NCBI GenBank assembly: GCA_002340355.1
Contig: DDLX01000010.1
Location: forward strand, 1 to 64,000
Direction of reading: 5' to 3'
From: Cytophagales bacterium UBA2561
GTDB taxonomy: Bacteria; Bacteroidota; Bacteroidia; Cytophagales; Thermoflexibacteraceae
DNA length: 64,000 nucleotides
In this document: one piece after another, positions 25,559 to 33,886 of the stretch
Numbering within the stretch: the first letter of the stretch is position 1
How the letters are laid out: each line of letters starts with the position of its first letter
Made by a program: the position numbers and the translations under genes
The notes under the pieces: generated by a model
The model's input: the letters and a program-made list of their open reading frames with translations, nothing else
Databases searched by the model: none
What the model was told of the DNA's origin: nothing

Positions 25559-26046
25559 AATTTTGGAGTTAAAATAGGGTTATGAATTAAGGTATAATTA
25601 TTGAAATACTAATTTTTATATGAAATTAAACATATTTTTCTGAAATTCTCTGGATGTGTGTGGCTCTTTTGGGTTTAAGAAATACTTTTTAATTATGATT
25701 TTTTTTTCAGATGGTTAATTGACAGGTATATTTATTTCTGAGGCTTATGTAGTCTTCAAACGCTAAACTTAGACTTTAATTCTTGGAAATAAGGAAAAAT
25801 GAAGATGAATTTGTAATGAATTTCTAATCATTACTTCTATTTTGAAAAAATAAAACCTACAATGTATAGACTAAATAATTTGTAATTCTTGCCTGACTCT
25901 CCAAAAATTTTAAACTCTTATAAAGTTAAAATATTGATTTTCAGAAAACTGATATTTATTTTCGTAGTGTAGGGTTTGCAAATACTACATTGTATAAGTA
26001 ATTGATTATCAGAAAATTACAATTTTAGAAATATAACAACATGAAC
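25559..26046. other. Gene-free stretch containing an intergenic repeat
   Basis: 488 AT-rich bases with no coding frame. The right part (25891-26032) is a copy of the two-hairpin repeat described separately. The left part probably holds the pyk promoter, though no exact motif was found. Confidence 0.6.
25891..26032. repeat. Two-hairpin intergenic repeat, copy A
   Basis: Alignable along its whole length with 62271-62414: same start GCCT-, a first degenerate hairpin, TTGATTTTCA, a second palindrome centred on GGTTTGCAAAT (25966-25993), then ATTGATTATCA and a T-rich tail. In this copy the first hairpin is decayed. The right half is also recognisable inside the MITE-like element at 1069-1236. It lies downstream of the SLC13 gene on the minus strand. 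Confidence 0.7.
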
Positions 26047-27825
26047 CTAAGATAATTTATAGCGCATCAAAATAAAAATAATGCAAACCACTGAATACAA
26101 TAGGGTTAAGGGTAAACCAATTTTAAAAAAATCTTTTGCTGTATAACTACCTGGACCATAAACCATCCAGTTAGTTTGATAACTAATTGGAGTAGTAAAA
26201 GCTGCTGAGGCGGCAAATGCAATCGCTACGTAAAAAGGTTTTCCTGAAAGCATTCCTAAGTCGGGGTTCTGTGCTAGTGAATAGGCAATAGGAAAAACAA
26301 TAGATACTGCCGCTACATTGGTAATGAAAGTGGTTAAAATGACGGTCAAAATGAATAACCCAATCAGAATCCCTTCTTTCCCAAATGGCAGAAATAATTG
26401 AATAAAACCCTTCGCCACCATTTCTGCTGCTCCTGTCTTGATGAGTGCATCACCAAGTGTTAAGGCAGAAACTAATATCAAAATTAAATCTACATCAATT
26501 GTACTAGAAATATCTTTGAATGAATATAAGTTGAGGGTTAAAAATAAGCCTAACATCAATAAAAGTGCTGTAAATAAGGAGGTTAATCCGAGTAAAGCTG
26601 TACTAATAATAATCACCAGTCCAATCAATAAAATCTTAATCTTTTTTGGATTAAAATGATTAGTGTCATGTTCTTGAAGTGTGGAAATAACATATAAATC
26701 ACGAGAGACATCTGCATTTTTAAAAAACGATTCTTTAACTGATAAGAGTAATAAATCCCCATGATCAAGAAACCACTCTTCAGGTTTACCTGTGATTTTT
26801 TCTCCATTTCGATGGATAGCTACCAGCTCCGCATCGTAACTTTCTCGAAATTTACTATCCTTGACGGTTTGACCTGCTAAAGACGAACTCCCTGGGATTA
26901 CAGCTTCAACCATTTCGGTATTATCATCGTCAGAAGGCAGACGTAAACCGATTCCTGCATGAATCAAATCCATAATCGTCTCAGGTTTACCCATAAAAAA
27001 TAGGGAATCATTTTCTTCCAAAATTTCATCCGGAGAAACAGGAGATATGATTTCTCGATTGCGGTGCAACTCAATCAGATAAATACCCTGTAAGTTATTT
27101 AAGCCTGCTTCTTTAATAGTCATTCCTTCCAGTCGAGGAGACCCCACAACCGTCTCAACCAGATATTCGGGGGCAATGGCTTTGACATCATCAAAAGCTT
27201 CTTTATTTTCAGGTAATTTCGGATAAGCATAGATAGATAAATAAGAAATGCCAACGGCTGAAACCAATAAACCAAGATAAAAGAAATCCTCGAACATTAA
27301 GGAAGGTATCTGATTACTTTCCATAAAGCCATTTAAAACTAAATTAGTTGAAGTCCCTAATTCGGTAATCATTCCCCCCATAATGGTGGCGTAGGATAGT
27401 GGAATCAGTAATTTAGAGGGGTGTGTTCCGAATCGTTTACACCAACTATATACATAAGGAGTCATCACTGCAACCACAGGGGTATTATTCAGGAAGGAAG
27501 AGAGAATTGCCACGTAAGAACTCATTTGTACCAAAAAAGAACGTGGTGATTTGGCATATCTAAAAACTTTATCTAACAACGCCTCTACGTTCACATTTTT
27601 ACGAAGAGCCGAAGTAATTAAAACCAATAAAATAATTTTAATAATTTGTTGATTACTTATAGAAGCTAATAGTTCGTCAGGCGTGACGATTTGTAAAACC
27701 ATCAAGACCAAAATACCTAGAAAGAAGGTCAAGGCAGGGCGTACCCACTCCTTAAACAAACCAACTATTACAATTAGAACTACAAATAATACAATCCATT
27801 GATTTACAAATTCAGGTAATAACAT
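26047..27825 (-). CDS. SLC13/DASS-family permease with two RCK_C domains
   Basis: A 592-residue membrane transporter. The N-terminal half has hydrophobic helices and the family segment SFLNNTPVVAVMTPYV. A central cytoplasmic insert (~215-385) holds two RCK_C/TrkA_C modules (LEGMTIKEAGLNN and LAGQTVKDSKF). The C-terminal half has ITNVAAVSIVFPIAYSLAQ and SAAFTTPISYQTNWMVYGPG. The fold transports anions such as dicarboxylates or sulfate with Na+ or H+; the substrate cannot be read from the sequence. The RCK_C modules suggest ligand or nucleotide gating. A minus-strand TAnnTTTG motif lies 38 bases upstream of the start. Confidence 0.87.
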   Translation of the reverse strand: MLLPEFVNQWIVLFVVLIVIVGLFKEWVRPALTFFLGILVLMVLQIVTPDELLASISNQQIIKIILLVLITSALRKNVNVEALLDKVFRYAKSPRSFLVQMSSYVAILSSFLNNTPVVAVMTPYVYSWCKRFGTHPSKLLIPLSYATIMGGMITELGTSTNLVLNGFMESNQIPSLMFEDFFYLGLLVSAVGISYLSIYAYPKLPENKEAFDDVKAIAPEYLVETVVGSPRLEGMTIKEAGLNNLQGIYLIELHRNREIISPVSPDEILEENDSLFFMGKPETIMDLIHAGIGLRLPSDDDNTEMVEAVIPGSSSLAGQTVKDSKFRESYDAELVAIHRNGEKITGKPEEWFLDHGDLLLLSVKESFFKNADVSRDLYVISTLQEHDTNHFNPKKIKILLIGLVIIISTALLGLTSLFTALLLMLGLFLTLNLYSFKDISSTIDVDLILILVSALTLGDALIKTGAAEMVAKGFIQLFLPFGKEGILIGLFILTVILTTFITNVAAVSIVFPIAYSLAQNPDLGMLSGKPFYVAIAFAASAAFTTPISYQTNWMVYGPGSYTAKDFFKIGLPLTLLYSVVCIIFILMRYKLS

Positions 27826-27862
27826 TCTTTGATTGGTGCAATTAGGTTTATATTCTGGACAA

Positions 27863-27870
27863 CAAAAGTA
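27863..27870 (-). promoter_or_regulatory. TAnnTTTG promoter for the SLC13 gene
   Basis: CAAAAGTA on the plus strand reads TACTTTTG on the minus strand, 38 bases before the start codon. The -33 TTG is not seen. Confidence 0.4.
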
Positions 27871-27964
27871 CGTAGAATGACTTGATTTCTACTTGGTGTG
27901 GTAAAATGTTGTAAAAATTTCCGCAAAATATGGTTTATACATCTAAAATATGTCCTCTATCTCG

Positions 27965-27972
27965 TATCTTTG
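27965..27972 (+). promoter_or_regulatory. TAnnTTTG promoter for the hemerythrin-like gene
   Basis: TATCTTTG is an exact motif match 36 bases before the ATG at 28008. No FNR/DNR-type palindrome (TTGAT-N4-ATCAA) was found near it. Confidence 0.45.
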
Positions 27973-28007
27973 TTGATTAACATTTCAGAACTTACAAGGC
28001 AATATTT

Positions 28008-28736
28008 ATGAAACGTACACATCAAAAAATTGCTGATTTGGTGTCTAAAAATCCTGAGACCGCTTCAGCTTTACATTTTTTGGGAATTCACTTTTATCAT
28101 TATACCGAACAAACTCTTGCTGAAGTCTGCCGAGAACGTGGCTTAGACCCCAACTTGGTGATTCGTAAGTTTAACGAGGTAGCTCAGTTTCCCGTGCCTA
28201 ATTTGCAAAATTTAATTGAGTATACTCCTGATGTGATTGTTGAGTTTTTACGTCATAATCACTTTGTGTTTATGAAAAAACGCCTACCTTATGTCTCAGA
28301 TTTAGTTAAAAATATTTCGCCCCAACATTCTGAAACATTACATGAACTTCAGTTAATTTTTCCTCTTTTTCTTGAGGAGTTTATTCAGCATATTTACGAA
28401 GAGGAAGATTTACAGTTTTCTTATATCTTAAAATTATACAATTTTGATACGAAAGGAATAGCAGATGAATTTTTGTATGAACAACTAGAAAAACACTCTG
28501 TTGGAAGATTCCAAGAAGAACATGTGCATGAAGTAGGATTAGGAGGAATTCGAGAATTAACCCATAATTTTGCTATTTCACCTCAAGCTGACTTACATGA
28601 AAAAGTACTTTTAACTACACTCAAAAACTTTGATATTGAATTGACGCAACATGCCCGACTTGAAGATGAAGTTTTATTTCCAAAAGCGAAAGTCTTAGAA
28701 CGTCGCGTATTGGATATGGTTCTAAAAATTGCCTAA
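28008..28736 (+). CDS. Hemerythrin-domain protein, Ric/ScdA-like, lacking the N-terminal CCGG motif
   Basis: A 242-residue protein with the layout of iron-sulfur repair di-iron proteins: an N-terminal DUF542-like helical domain (residues 1-65) and a C-terminal hemerythrin four-helix bundle. Candidate metal ligands are the histidines in FLRHNHFVF, IQHIYEEED and the pair HARLEDE, plus glutamates EEED and EDE. In classical Ric proteins the N-terminal domain has a Cys-Cys-Gly-Gly motif; here the matching position reads FYHYTEQTLAEVC, so the double Cys is gone. It may therefore be a di-iron protein with a changed role in nitrosative or oxidative stress. Transcribed alone. Confidence 0.75.
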   Translation: MKRTHQKIADLVSKNPETASALHFLGIHFYHYTEQTLAEVCRERGLDPNLVIRKFNEVAQFPVPNLQNLIEYTPDVIVEFLRHNHFVFMKKRLPYVSDLVKNISPQHSETLHELQLIFPLFLEEFIQHIYEEEDLQFSYILKLYNFDTKGIADEFLYEQLEKHSVGRFQEEHVHEVGLGGIRELTHNFAISPQADLHEKVLLTTLKNFDIELTQHARLEDEVLFPKAKVLERRVLDMVLKIA

Positions 28737-28792
28737 TTTATTTTGTGTTTTTTTAAGCCTTGTGATTTTGCTAGAGTTATACAAAAATAACA

Positions 28793-29803
28793 CTATTCGA
28801 AACTCAAATAGGGTTCTAGCTTTTGAATAGTTTTCTCATCTAATGCTCTGATTTTTTTTAAATCTTCCACACTCGAATAGTTACCGTGTTGCTTACGGTA
28901 ATTGATCAAAATTTTAGCTTTGTATTTGATATATGGATGTTTTTTGAGTTCCTCAAAAGGAGCTGAATTAATCATAACTTTTTGAAAATTAGAATTTTCT
29001 AATTTTGCGAATTTTAATAATTCGGTACGAACTTCAGGTTTAAGTCCATAAACTTCTTTGAGTTGTTGAAGCGAGTGAAAACCACCTAATTTATCTCGAA
29101 ACGTAATAATTCGCTGTGATAAAACTACGCCAATACCTCGCACTTTTCGGAGTCTAGAGGTATCGACTTGATTCAAATCAAAAGACGAAAGAGGATCTTT
29201 TTTTGAAGGATATAAACTTGTATTTTTCAAAGATTTACCATTTTTATATTTGGGGGTATTTTCTAAGTTTTGAACTAAATCTGCTTCGATATCATACTTT
29301 TCAGGAAGTACAATATAGGGCTCTAGTTTAAGATACAACCAGTTGGGGAAGCCATAAATCTTTTGTAAATCGGACTTGTATTTGAAACTTCCTCCTTTAT
29401 GTTTATATTTTTCGATACGTTCAGCAAGATAATCTTTAAGTCCGAGTTTCTTCCACTCTGTTACTCCAATTTTATTTGGGTTAAAATCGAAAGGCTCAAA
29501 TACAAATTTGGCATCAGCTTTTGTTTTTGATTCGTAATTTGACTTTTTATAATTATATTCTCCAGTATATTCAAAAGTAGAATTTTCTGCTTGTTTTTGC
29601 TCAATTTCGGCTAGAACTTTTTGGGTGAGTTCATAATCTTGTTGAAGCTCTTCGGGTGTGGAGGCAGTTTGCGGAAGCAGACGAAGCACTGTAGGAATTA
29701 GTAATAAAAATGCACCTATAAAAATTAAAATGACAAAGCCATTGGTCTCTCTGGCTGAAAATGTGAAAAAGTAATCCTGAATAAGGCGGTAAATCCTTTT
29801 CAT
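28793..29803 (-). CDS. ComEA-like membrane-anchored helix-hairpin-helix protein
   Basis: A 336-residue protein with one N-terminal helix (residues ~21-43) followed by a polar linker and three helix-hairpin-helix repeats. These are around 115-170, around 205-255 (DLNQVDTSRLRKVRGIGVVLSQRI is the clearest copy) and 270-335 (INSAPFEELKKHPYIKYKAKI). The HhH pairs bind DNA non-specifically in ComEA, the periplasmic DNA receptor of competence. A Bacteroidota protein of this layout is a candidate for DNA uptake, but no other com genes are present here. Monocistronic. Confidence 0.82.
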   Translation of the reverse strand: MKRIYRLIQDYFFTFSARETNGFVILIFIGAFLLLIPTVLRLLPQTASTPEELQQDYELTQKVLAEIEQKQAENSTFEYTGEYNYKKSNYESKTKADAKFVFEPFDFNPNKIGVTEWKKLGLKDYLAERIEKYKHKGGSFKYKSDLQKIYGFPNWLYLKLEPYIVLPEKYDIEADLVQNLENTPKYKNGKSLKNTSLYPSKKDPLSSFDLNQVDTSRLRKVRGIGVVLSQRIITFRDKLGGFHSLQQLKEVYGLKPEVRTELLKFAKLENSNFQKVMINSAPFEELKKHPYIKYKAKILINYRKQHGNYSSVEDLKKIRALDEKTIQKLEPYLSFE

Positions 29804-29984
29804 GGTCGTGTTGATTTTTGTAAGACTGAATACTGATTTTCAGTAAAATAAATTTTTGATGGACTCAAATATAAAATTTATTTCGATAACAGGCTAACTT
29901 TTAGAAGTTAAATACTGAGCTTGTCTAGGATAATTGTAAACAGCTCATCATTTTGTTAGTTTTGAATTTTTCCCAAACTACTTG

Positions 29985-30377
29985 ATGATGAGCTTATTAG
30001 CCAAAGATACGTTAAAAAAAGAAATTTTACCGTTTTTGCCTTTTCCAAAACATGGAAAACGTTTTTCAGAAACCCTTTTATTAGGCATTTTCAACTTGAT
30101 TTTGTATCGCTTAGAAACAGGTTGTCAATAGCGAAAAATACCTATAAATACTTTTACCTCAAGTAATTATAATTATAGAACGGTATTTTATCATTTTACT
30201 CTGCCTCCAAAATGGTGCTCAAAATTAGACGTGTGGCAGAAGATTTGGTTGAATTTACTTCGTACTGATTGAAAGAAATTAAATTTATATACTATTTAGT
30301 TAGATGGCTTTAAAGCTTTGGTGCTAAGGTATGATAAAACCGCCCACAATTGACTTAATTTCAATAATGTTAGATGA
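29985..30377 (+). pseudogene. Decayed IS5-type transposase remnant
   Basis: One frame runs from ATG 29985 to about 30377. The first part (KEILPFLPFPKHGKRFSETL, then LILYRLETGCQ) matches the start of IS5-family (DUF4096-type) transposases, but the Trp expected after GCQ is a TAG stop (30129). After RKIPINTF and VFYHFTLPPKW the middle, with the DDE catalytic region, is missing. The C-terminal end resumes as DGFKALVLRYDKTAHN, again with a stop (30351) where a Trp is expected. Two Trp-to-stop changes plus a large deletion mark an old, dead insertion. No terminal inverted repeats were found. Confidence 0.65.
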
Positions 30378-30421
30378 GTTATTAATAAATACAATCAAGT
30401 ATTCTTTCAACTTATAAAAAC

Positions 30422-30616
30422 CGTATCCGAAAACCCAACGTGAAAGTGATTTACGTCATCAAACAGGTTTTTCCTGAAGTTGATTTAGAATATTTATTTA
30501 CAGGAAAGGGAACGATGTTTTTAGGTGAGACCGAAGAAGTGAAGCAACTGAAACAAAAAATAGAATCCCTCGAATTAAAAATCGAAGTTTACAAGGAAAT
30601 TATTGCCAATAAATAA
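30422..30616 (+). pseudogene. Truncated XRE-type regulator (C-terminal fragment)
   Basis: A 64-codon open frame reading RIRKPNVKVIYVIKQVFPEV, then DLEYLFTGKGTMFL and a Glu/Lys/Leu-rich coiled tail ending EIIANK. This is the second half of Bacteroidota helix-turn-helix regulators, in which the sequence W-L-x-TG-x-G-x-MF follows the DNA-binding helices. The recognition helices are missing and the upstream sequence is in another frame, so it is a leftover fragment next to the IS remnant. A GTG at 30440 could start a ~58-residue peptide. Confidence 0.6.
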
Positions 30617-30740
30617 AATATCCTCTTGATTTTCAGCAAAATTAATCTTATTTCTATTAAATTATTTATTGAAGCTAATATAAGCTAAATTTCTTATGCT
30701 GGACTGATTAAATATTGAAATATTACTAATTTATACTACT

Positions 30741-32516
30741 TTAGAAGCTCATCTGAAATAATTTCCCCGAATCATTTCTGTCATGAAGCTCTAAAATCAC
30801 ATCTTTTGATAAATCTTGGCTTGGAGGAATATTATCTTTAACTGCCGAGAAAAGATATTGAATATCGTATGTTTCGGCAATTTCTCGAACTACATCAATT
30901 AATCTGGATTTGACTCCATTATCATCCCCTCCGACTACATCATCATGATAAACAAATCGAAAATGTGATTGATCTCGATAGTTTATCAGAATAGCTAAAT
31001 CAAAAGCTACACATAAAATTTTATAATAAGTATTTCCATCATCTTTGGCAAAGTTTGGAAATTCAGGCTTGAAGTCTATGTTATTATTCTTATTAAGTGA
31101 TATACTAATAATGGCTTGCTCATTTAAGATTCGTTTGACAATTTCTAAGAAATCCTTACGAATATTCATATATAAATCACATTGTGCCGTATTATCAATG
31201 ATATTTTTTAATTTGTCAATAATTTCTTCAAGTTTTTCAGCTTGATTATCAGCTAATTCCTCTCTTTTTCTTCTAACTTCCTCAATTGCTTCCAGTTGAA
31301 GTTGAAAACGTGATAATTCCTTTTCAACTTCAATTAATTTTTTCTGATAAACTGAGTATTTTTTGAATAAGGAAGTATCTTGGATGAGGTTTCGATACTG
31401 CTCTTTTTGTGTATTTAAGCTCAAAAGCTTTTTGTTAATTTGTTTTGCTTGTTGTTGTTTTTCAACAAGAGTTTCCTTAATTTGCTCGTTTCGTTCTTGT
31501 GTGATTTGATGATTAAATTGAACTAAATCATCATAAGATTTCGCTAATTGCTCTGGAAAATGAATTTGAACTTGTGCAAATAACCTTGATACCTTATCTA
31601 AATCAAATGCAAATTCATCTCGAATAGAATTTTCTAATTTAGAAATATCGTATTCCAAATTATACAATTGTGTATTTAATACAGCTATTTTTTTCTCTAT
31701 ATCTCCAACTAATTTTGTGATTGTATTTTTATCCTGATTATAAAAGTTTAAACTGCTTAATTCTTTTTCTAACTTTTCTTTTTCTAATTCTGCATTTTGA
31801 ATTTGTCCCACTAATAAATCTTTATCAGTAACTTTTATATCAAAGTCTTTTTCTTGTTCTTTGATTGTATTTTTCTTCTTATTAATCTCTTCTTCTAATT
31901 CATATTTTTCTTTTAACAGATTGCCATCAAATCCTAATAAGTTAAACAATAAAGGTTTCCACTGTTTATCTTTATTTCGTGCAAATTTTCGTAGTTGAAA
32001 AACCGTATTCATTTTAGGGTCATAATCTGATTGACTGCGCAACGAATAATTCACCAAACGCCGATAAGTTTCGTGATGAGACTTGTAAAAATCTAATTTT
32101 AATAATTCGTTTAGTTTCTTCTGTGCATTCAGAAAAGAAGATGGATATTCATCAAAATTTTGATACAAAATAAATTCCTCGGATGTAGTATTATTAATTT
32201 TAAAGGCAATTTTTGTGTTTTGGGAAACGCTTCTTCTTATAATTAAATATCTGCCATCATTAAGTAAAATTTCTAAATAGAATGTATAGTCCTTAAATTT
32301 TTCCTTACTGGATTCCTTATAAAAAAAATACTTTTTAGTTACTTTTTTCAGAAGCATAAAATCAAGTAATTCTCCCAATTTAGATTTTCCTAAATTATGA
32401 GATTTATCAGCCATATTTTTAGCGTCTCCCAAAACCACATTTAATAAATGTCCTTTACGAGTCCCAAAGGAAATACTTTGAAAAGGTTTATTGCTATATA
32501 ATTTACTCAATTTCAT
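30741..32516 (-). CDS. ABC-3C system SMC-like ATPase (DUF2326 type)
   Basis: A 591-residue ATPase of the ABC/SMC class. The N-terminus has VVLGDAKNMADKSHNLGKS, the Walker A form typical of DUF2326 proteins of ABC-three-component systems. A long charged coiled-coil region follows (residues ~195-460). The C-terminal head carries the Walker B-like FRFVYHDDVVGG and then SRLIDVVREIAETYDIQYL. It probably forms a dimeric DNA- or ring-binding motor that controls the effector encoded upstream. The gene is intact and is the last of a three-gene operon with the middle component (34 bases away) and the broken nuclease effector. Confidence 0.82.
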   Translation of the reverse strand: MKLSKLYSNKPFQSISFGTRKGHLLNVVLGDAKNMADKSHNLGKSKLGELLDFMLLKKVTKKYFFYKESSKEKFKDYTFYLEILLNDGRYLIIRRSVSQNTKIAFKINNTTSEEFILYQNFDEYPSSFLNAQKKLNELLKLDFYKSHHETYRRLVNYSLRSQSDYDPKMNTVFQLRKFARNKDKQWKPLLFNLLGFDGNLLKEKYELEEEINKKKNTIKEQEKDFDIKVTDKDLLVGQIQNAELEKEKLEKELSSLNFYNQDKNTITKLVGDIEKKIAVLNTQLYNLEYDISKLENSIRDEFAFDLDKVSRLFAQVQIHFPEQLAKSYDDLVQFNHQITQERNEQIKETLVEKQQQAKQINKKLLSLNTQKEQYRNLIQDTSLFKKYSVYQKKLIEVEKELSRFQLQLEAIEEVRRKREELADNQAEKLEEIIDKLKNIIDNTAQCDLYMNIRKDFLEIVKRILNEQAIISISLNKNNNIDFKPEFPNFAKDDGNTYYKILCVAFDLAILINYRDQSHFRFVYHDDVVGGDDNGVKSRLIDVVREIAETYDIQYLFSAVKDNIPPSQDLSKDVILELHDRNDSGKLFQMSF

Positions 32517-32550
32517 CGGATTGAAAAGCTATTAGATTTTGTGAGAACTT

Positions 32551-32790
32551 TTAGTTTTTTGTCAATTGAAAAGAATCAGATAAGGGTAAATATTGAATTT
32601 TATCCAATAAATACAAAAAATTCAGGGCATAGGGAAAAACATCTTTCGCATTTTTTCCAAGAATGGACACGACAATTCCAAGTAACTCATCATATTTCAA
32701 TAAGTCATTTTGAGTCAATTTATCAATGATAACTGCGCTAACATTAATTACCGATAAATCTAAATTCAAATATTTATGTGCTGTAATCAT
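32551..32790 (-). CDS. ABC-3C middle component (MC6-like)
   Basis: A 79-residue protein reading HKYLNLDLSVINVSAVIIDK at the start and PYALNFLYLLDKIQYLPLSD near the end. The length, winged-helix-like pattern and FLYLLDKI motif match the middle component 6 of ABC-three-component systems, thought to bridge ATPase and effector. Its ATG overlaps the stop of the effector reading frame by four bases (ATGA type), so it is translationally coupled to the effector gene. That coupling matters because the effector is broken. Confidence 0.75.
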   Translation of the reverse strand: MITAHKYLNLDLSVINVSAVIIDKLTQNDLLKYDELLGIVVSILGKNAKDVFPYALNFLYLLDKIQYLPLSDSFQLTKN

Positions 32791-33694
32791 TTTTCTCGTC
32801 CAATATCACATTGATAATACATAAAATGAAATAATGCAGGAATTGTATTTCTATATCTTTTTAGTTTTTCAGGTTCTTTTTCCATCAAGTATTTCGTCAG
32901 AAAATCAAAAACCTCTTTAAAATCACCAAAATTGTCCCTTTTTGTTTCAATGACTCGTTTAAGTTCTGCGGCGGTTTCTTCATAATATTCGGCATATTCT
33001 AAATTTCTATGGTTTTCTAAAAAATCTAAAATTTGCGTTCTATAACGGGTTAAATCATATTCAAGGACGTTATCATAATACGATTTATCTAAATTATTAA
33101 TTCGGTTTTTCTCTTCTATTTCTGGTCGTTCTAAAATACTATCAAATTTTTTTTTGTTTTTCAATAACGTGCTATGAAAAATAATAATCACCTCACGAAT
33201 ATCTTTATCATAGAATTCAAAAGGCATTGTAAATTTATCCAAACCATATTTTTTTACAATACCTTGTCCTAACCAGCGATGAATTGTCTCTTTCCCAATA
33301 ATATCAGCACTAAAATGTATTGTCTAGCTTTTTCTCGGTTATCGGTTTCTTTTCGGTTTGTAAATATCAAATAATAATCAATTTCCCCATTCTTTTTTAA
33401 TTCTTGAATTTTTGGGATTTCTTTGTTAATGATACTTGTTTTATTGCCATGAAATCCGTTATCTGAACAACTGGCTTCATAATTATCAGTATGCTTTGCC
33501 TAAATAATGAACTTACCAGACCATTGTTCTGAATCTGAGGGATAGCGATTCGCAGTTCCTTCAAAACGTCCATCACGTCCGCGATCTTTTCCTTTTGAAA
33601 AACTAACTGCGCCAGTCCCTAACACTTTTTGGCACAATTCATTTACAAGTGCTTCAAAATCATCTGGTGATAAATTTTCTAAACGATAATCCAT
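32787..33694 (-). pseudogene. ABC-3C effector, Mrr-like nuclease plus C-terminal domain, disrupted
   Basis: Reconstructed ~300-residue effector. Frame 1 starts at ATG 33694: LSPDDFEALVNELCQKVLG, then GKDRGRDGRFEG, the entry of an Mrr-type restriction-endonuclease fold. At 33500-33502 a TAG replaces the first residue of the expected QxK catalytic motif (context KFII-stop-AKHTDNYEAS). The same frame continues with GFHGNKTSIINKEIPKIQEL and YYLIFTNRKE, then near 33320 the homology jumps to another frame (SADIIGKETIHRWLGQGIV). That frame leads into the 151-codon ORF at 32787-33242, which ends FHFMYYQCDIG and matches ABC-3C C-terminal domains. One nonsense change and one frameshift make it a pseudogene, unless they are sequence errors. 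Confidence 0.78.
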
Positions 33695-33755
33695 ATTATA
33701 CTGATTTATAGAATTTTATGTAAAATATAAAAGTACTCATATTTCAAAAATAATT

Positions 33756-33763
33756 CAAAGATA
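33756..33763 (-). promoter_or_regulatory. TAnnTTTG promoter of the ABC-3C operon
   Basis: CAAAGATA reads TATCTTTG on the minus strand, 62 bases before the effector start. The -33 element is not evident. Confidence 0.4.
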
Positions 33764-33794
33764 GATGCACAGTTTATTTTGAGTTATTAAAAAA

Positions 33795-33844
33795 AGCCTT
33801 CCACAGTGTCAAACTAATTTACAAATCTGACGCTATGAAAGGCT
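33795..33844. terminator. Long hairpin downstream of the PfaC-like gene
   Basis: AGCCTTCCACAGTGTCA pairs with TGACGCTATGAAAGGCT. The 17-bp stem has three mismatches, all transitions that allow G-U pairs in RNA. It lies 43 bases past the stop of the 2340-codon gene and is followed on the minus strand by a T-rich tract. Confidence 0.75.
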
Positions 33845-33886
33845 AATTATTTATCTGAAAACCAAGCCTGAATATTTGATATGATT

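Noticed and set aside
29804..30740. Full-length gene hidden in the 937-bp gap
   Set aside because: Only broken pieces (IS5 transposase, XRE tail) are visible, in separate frames with stops.
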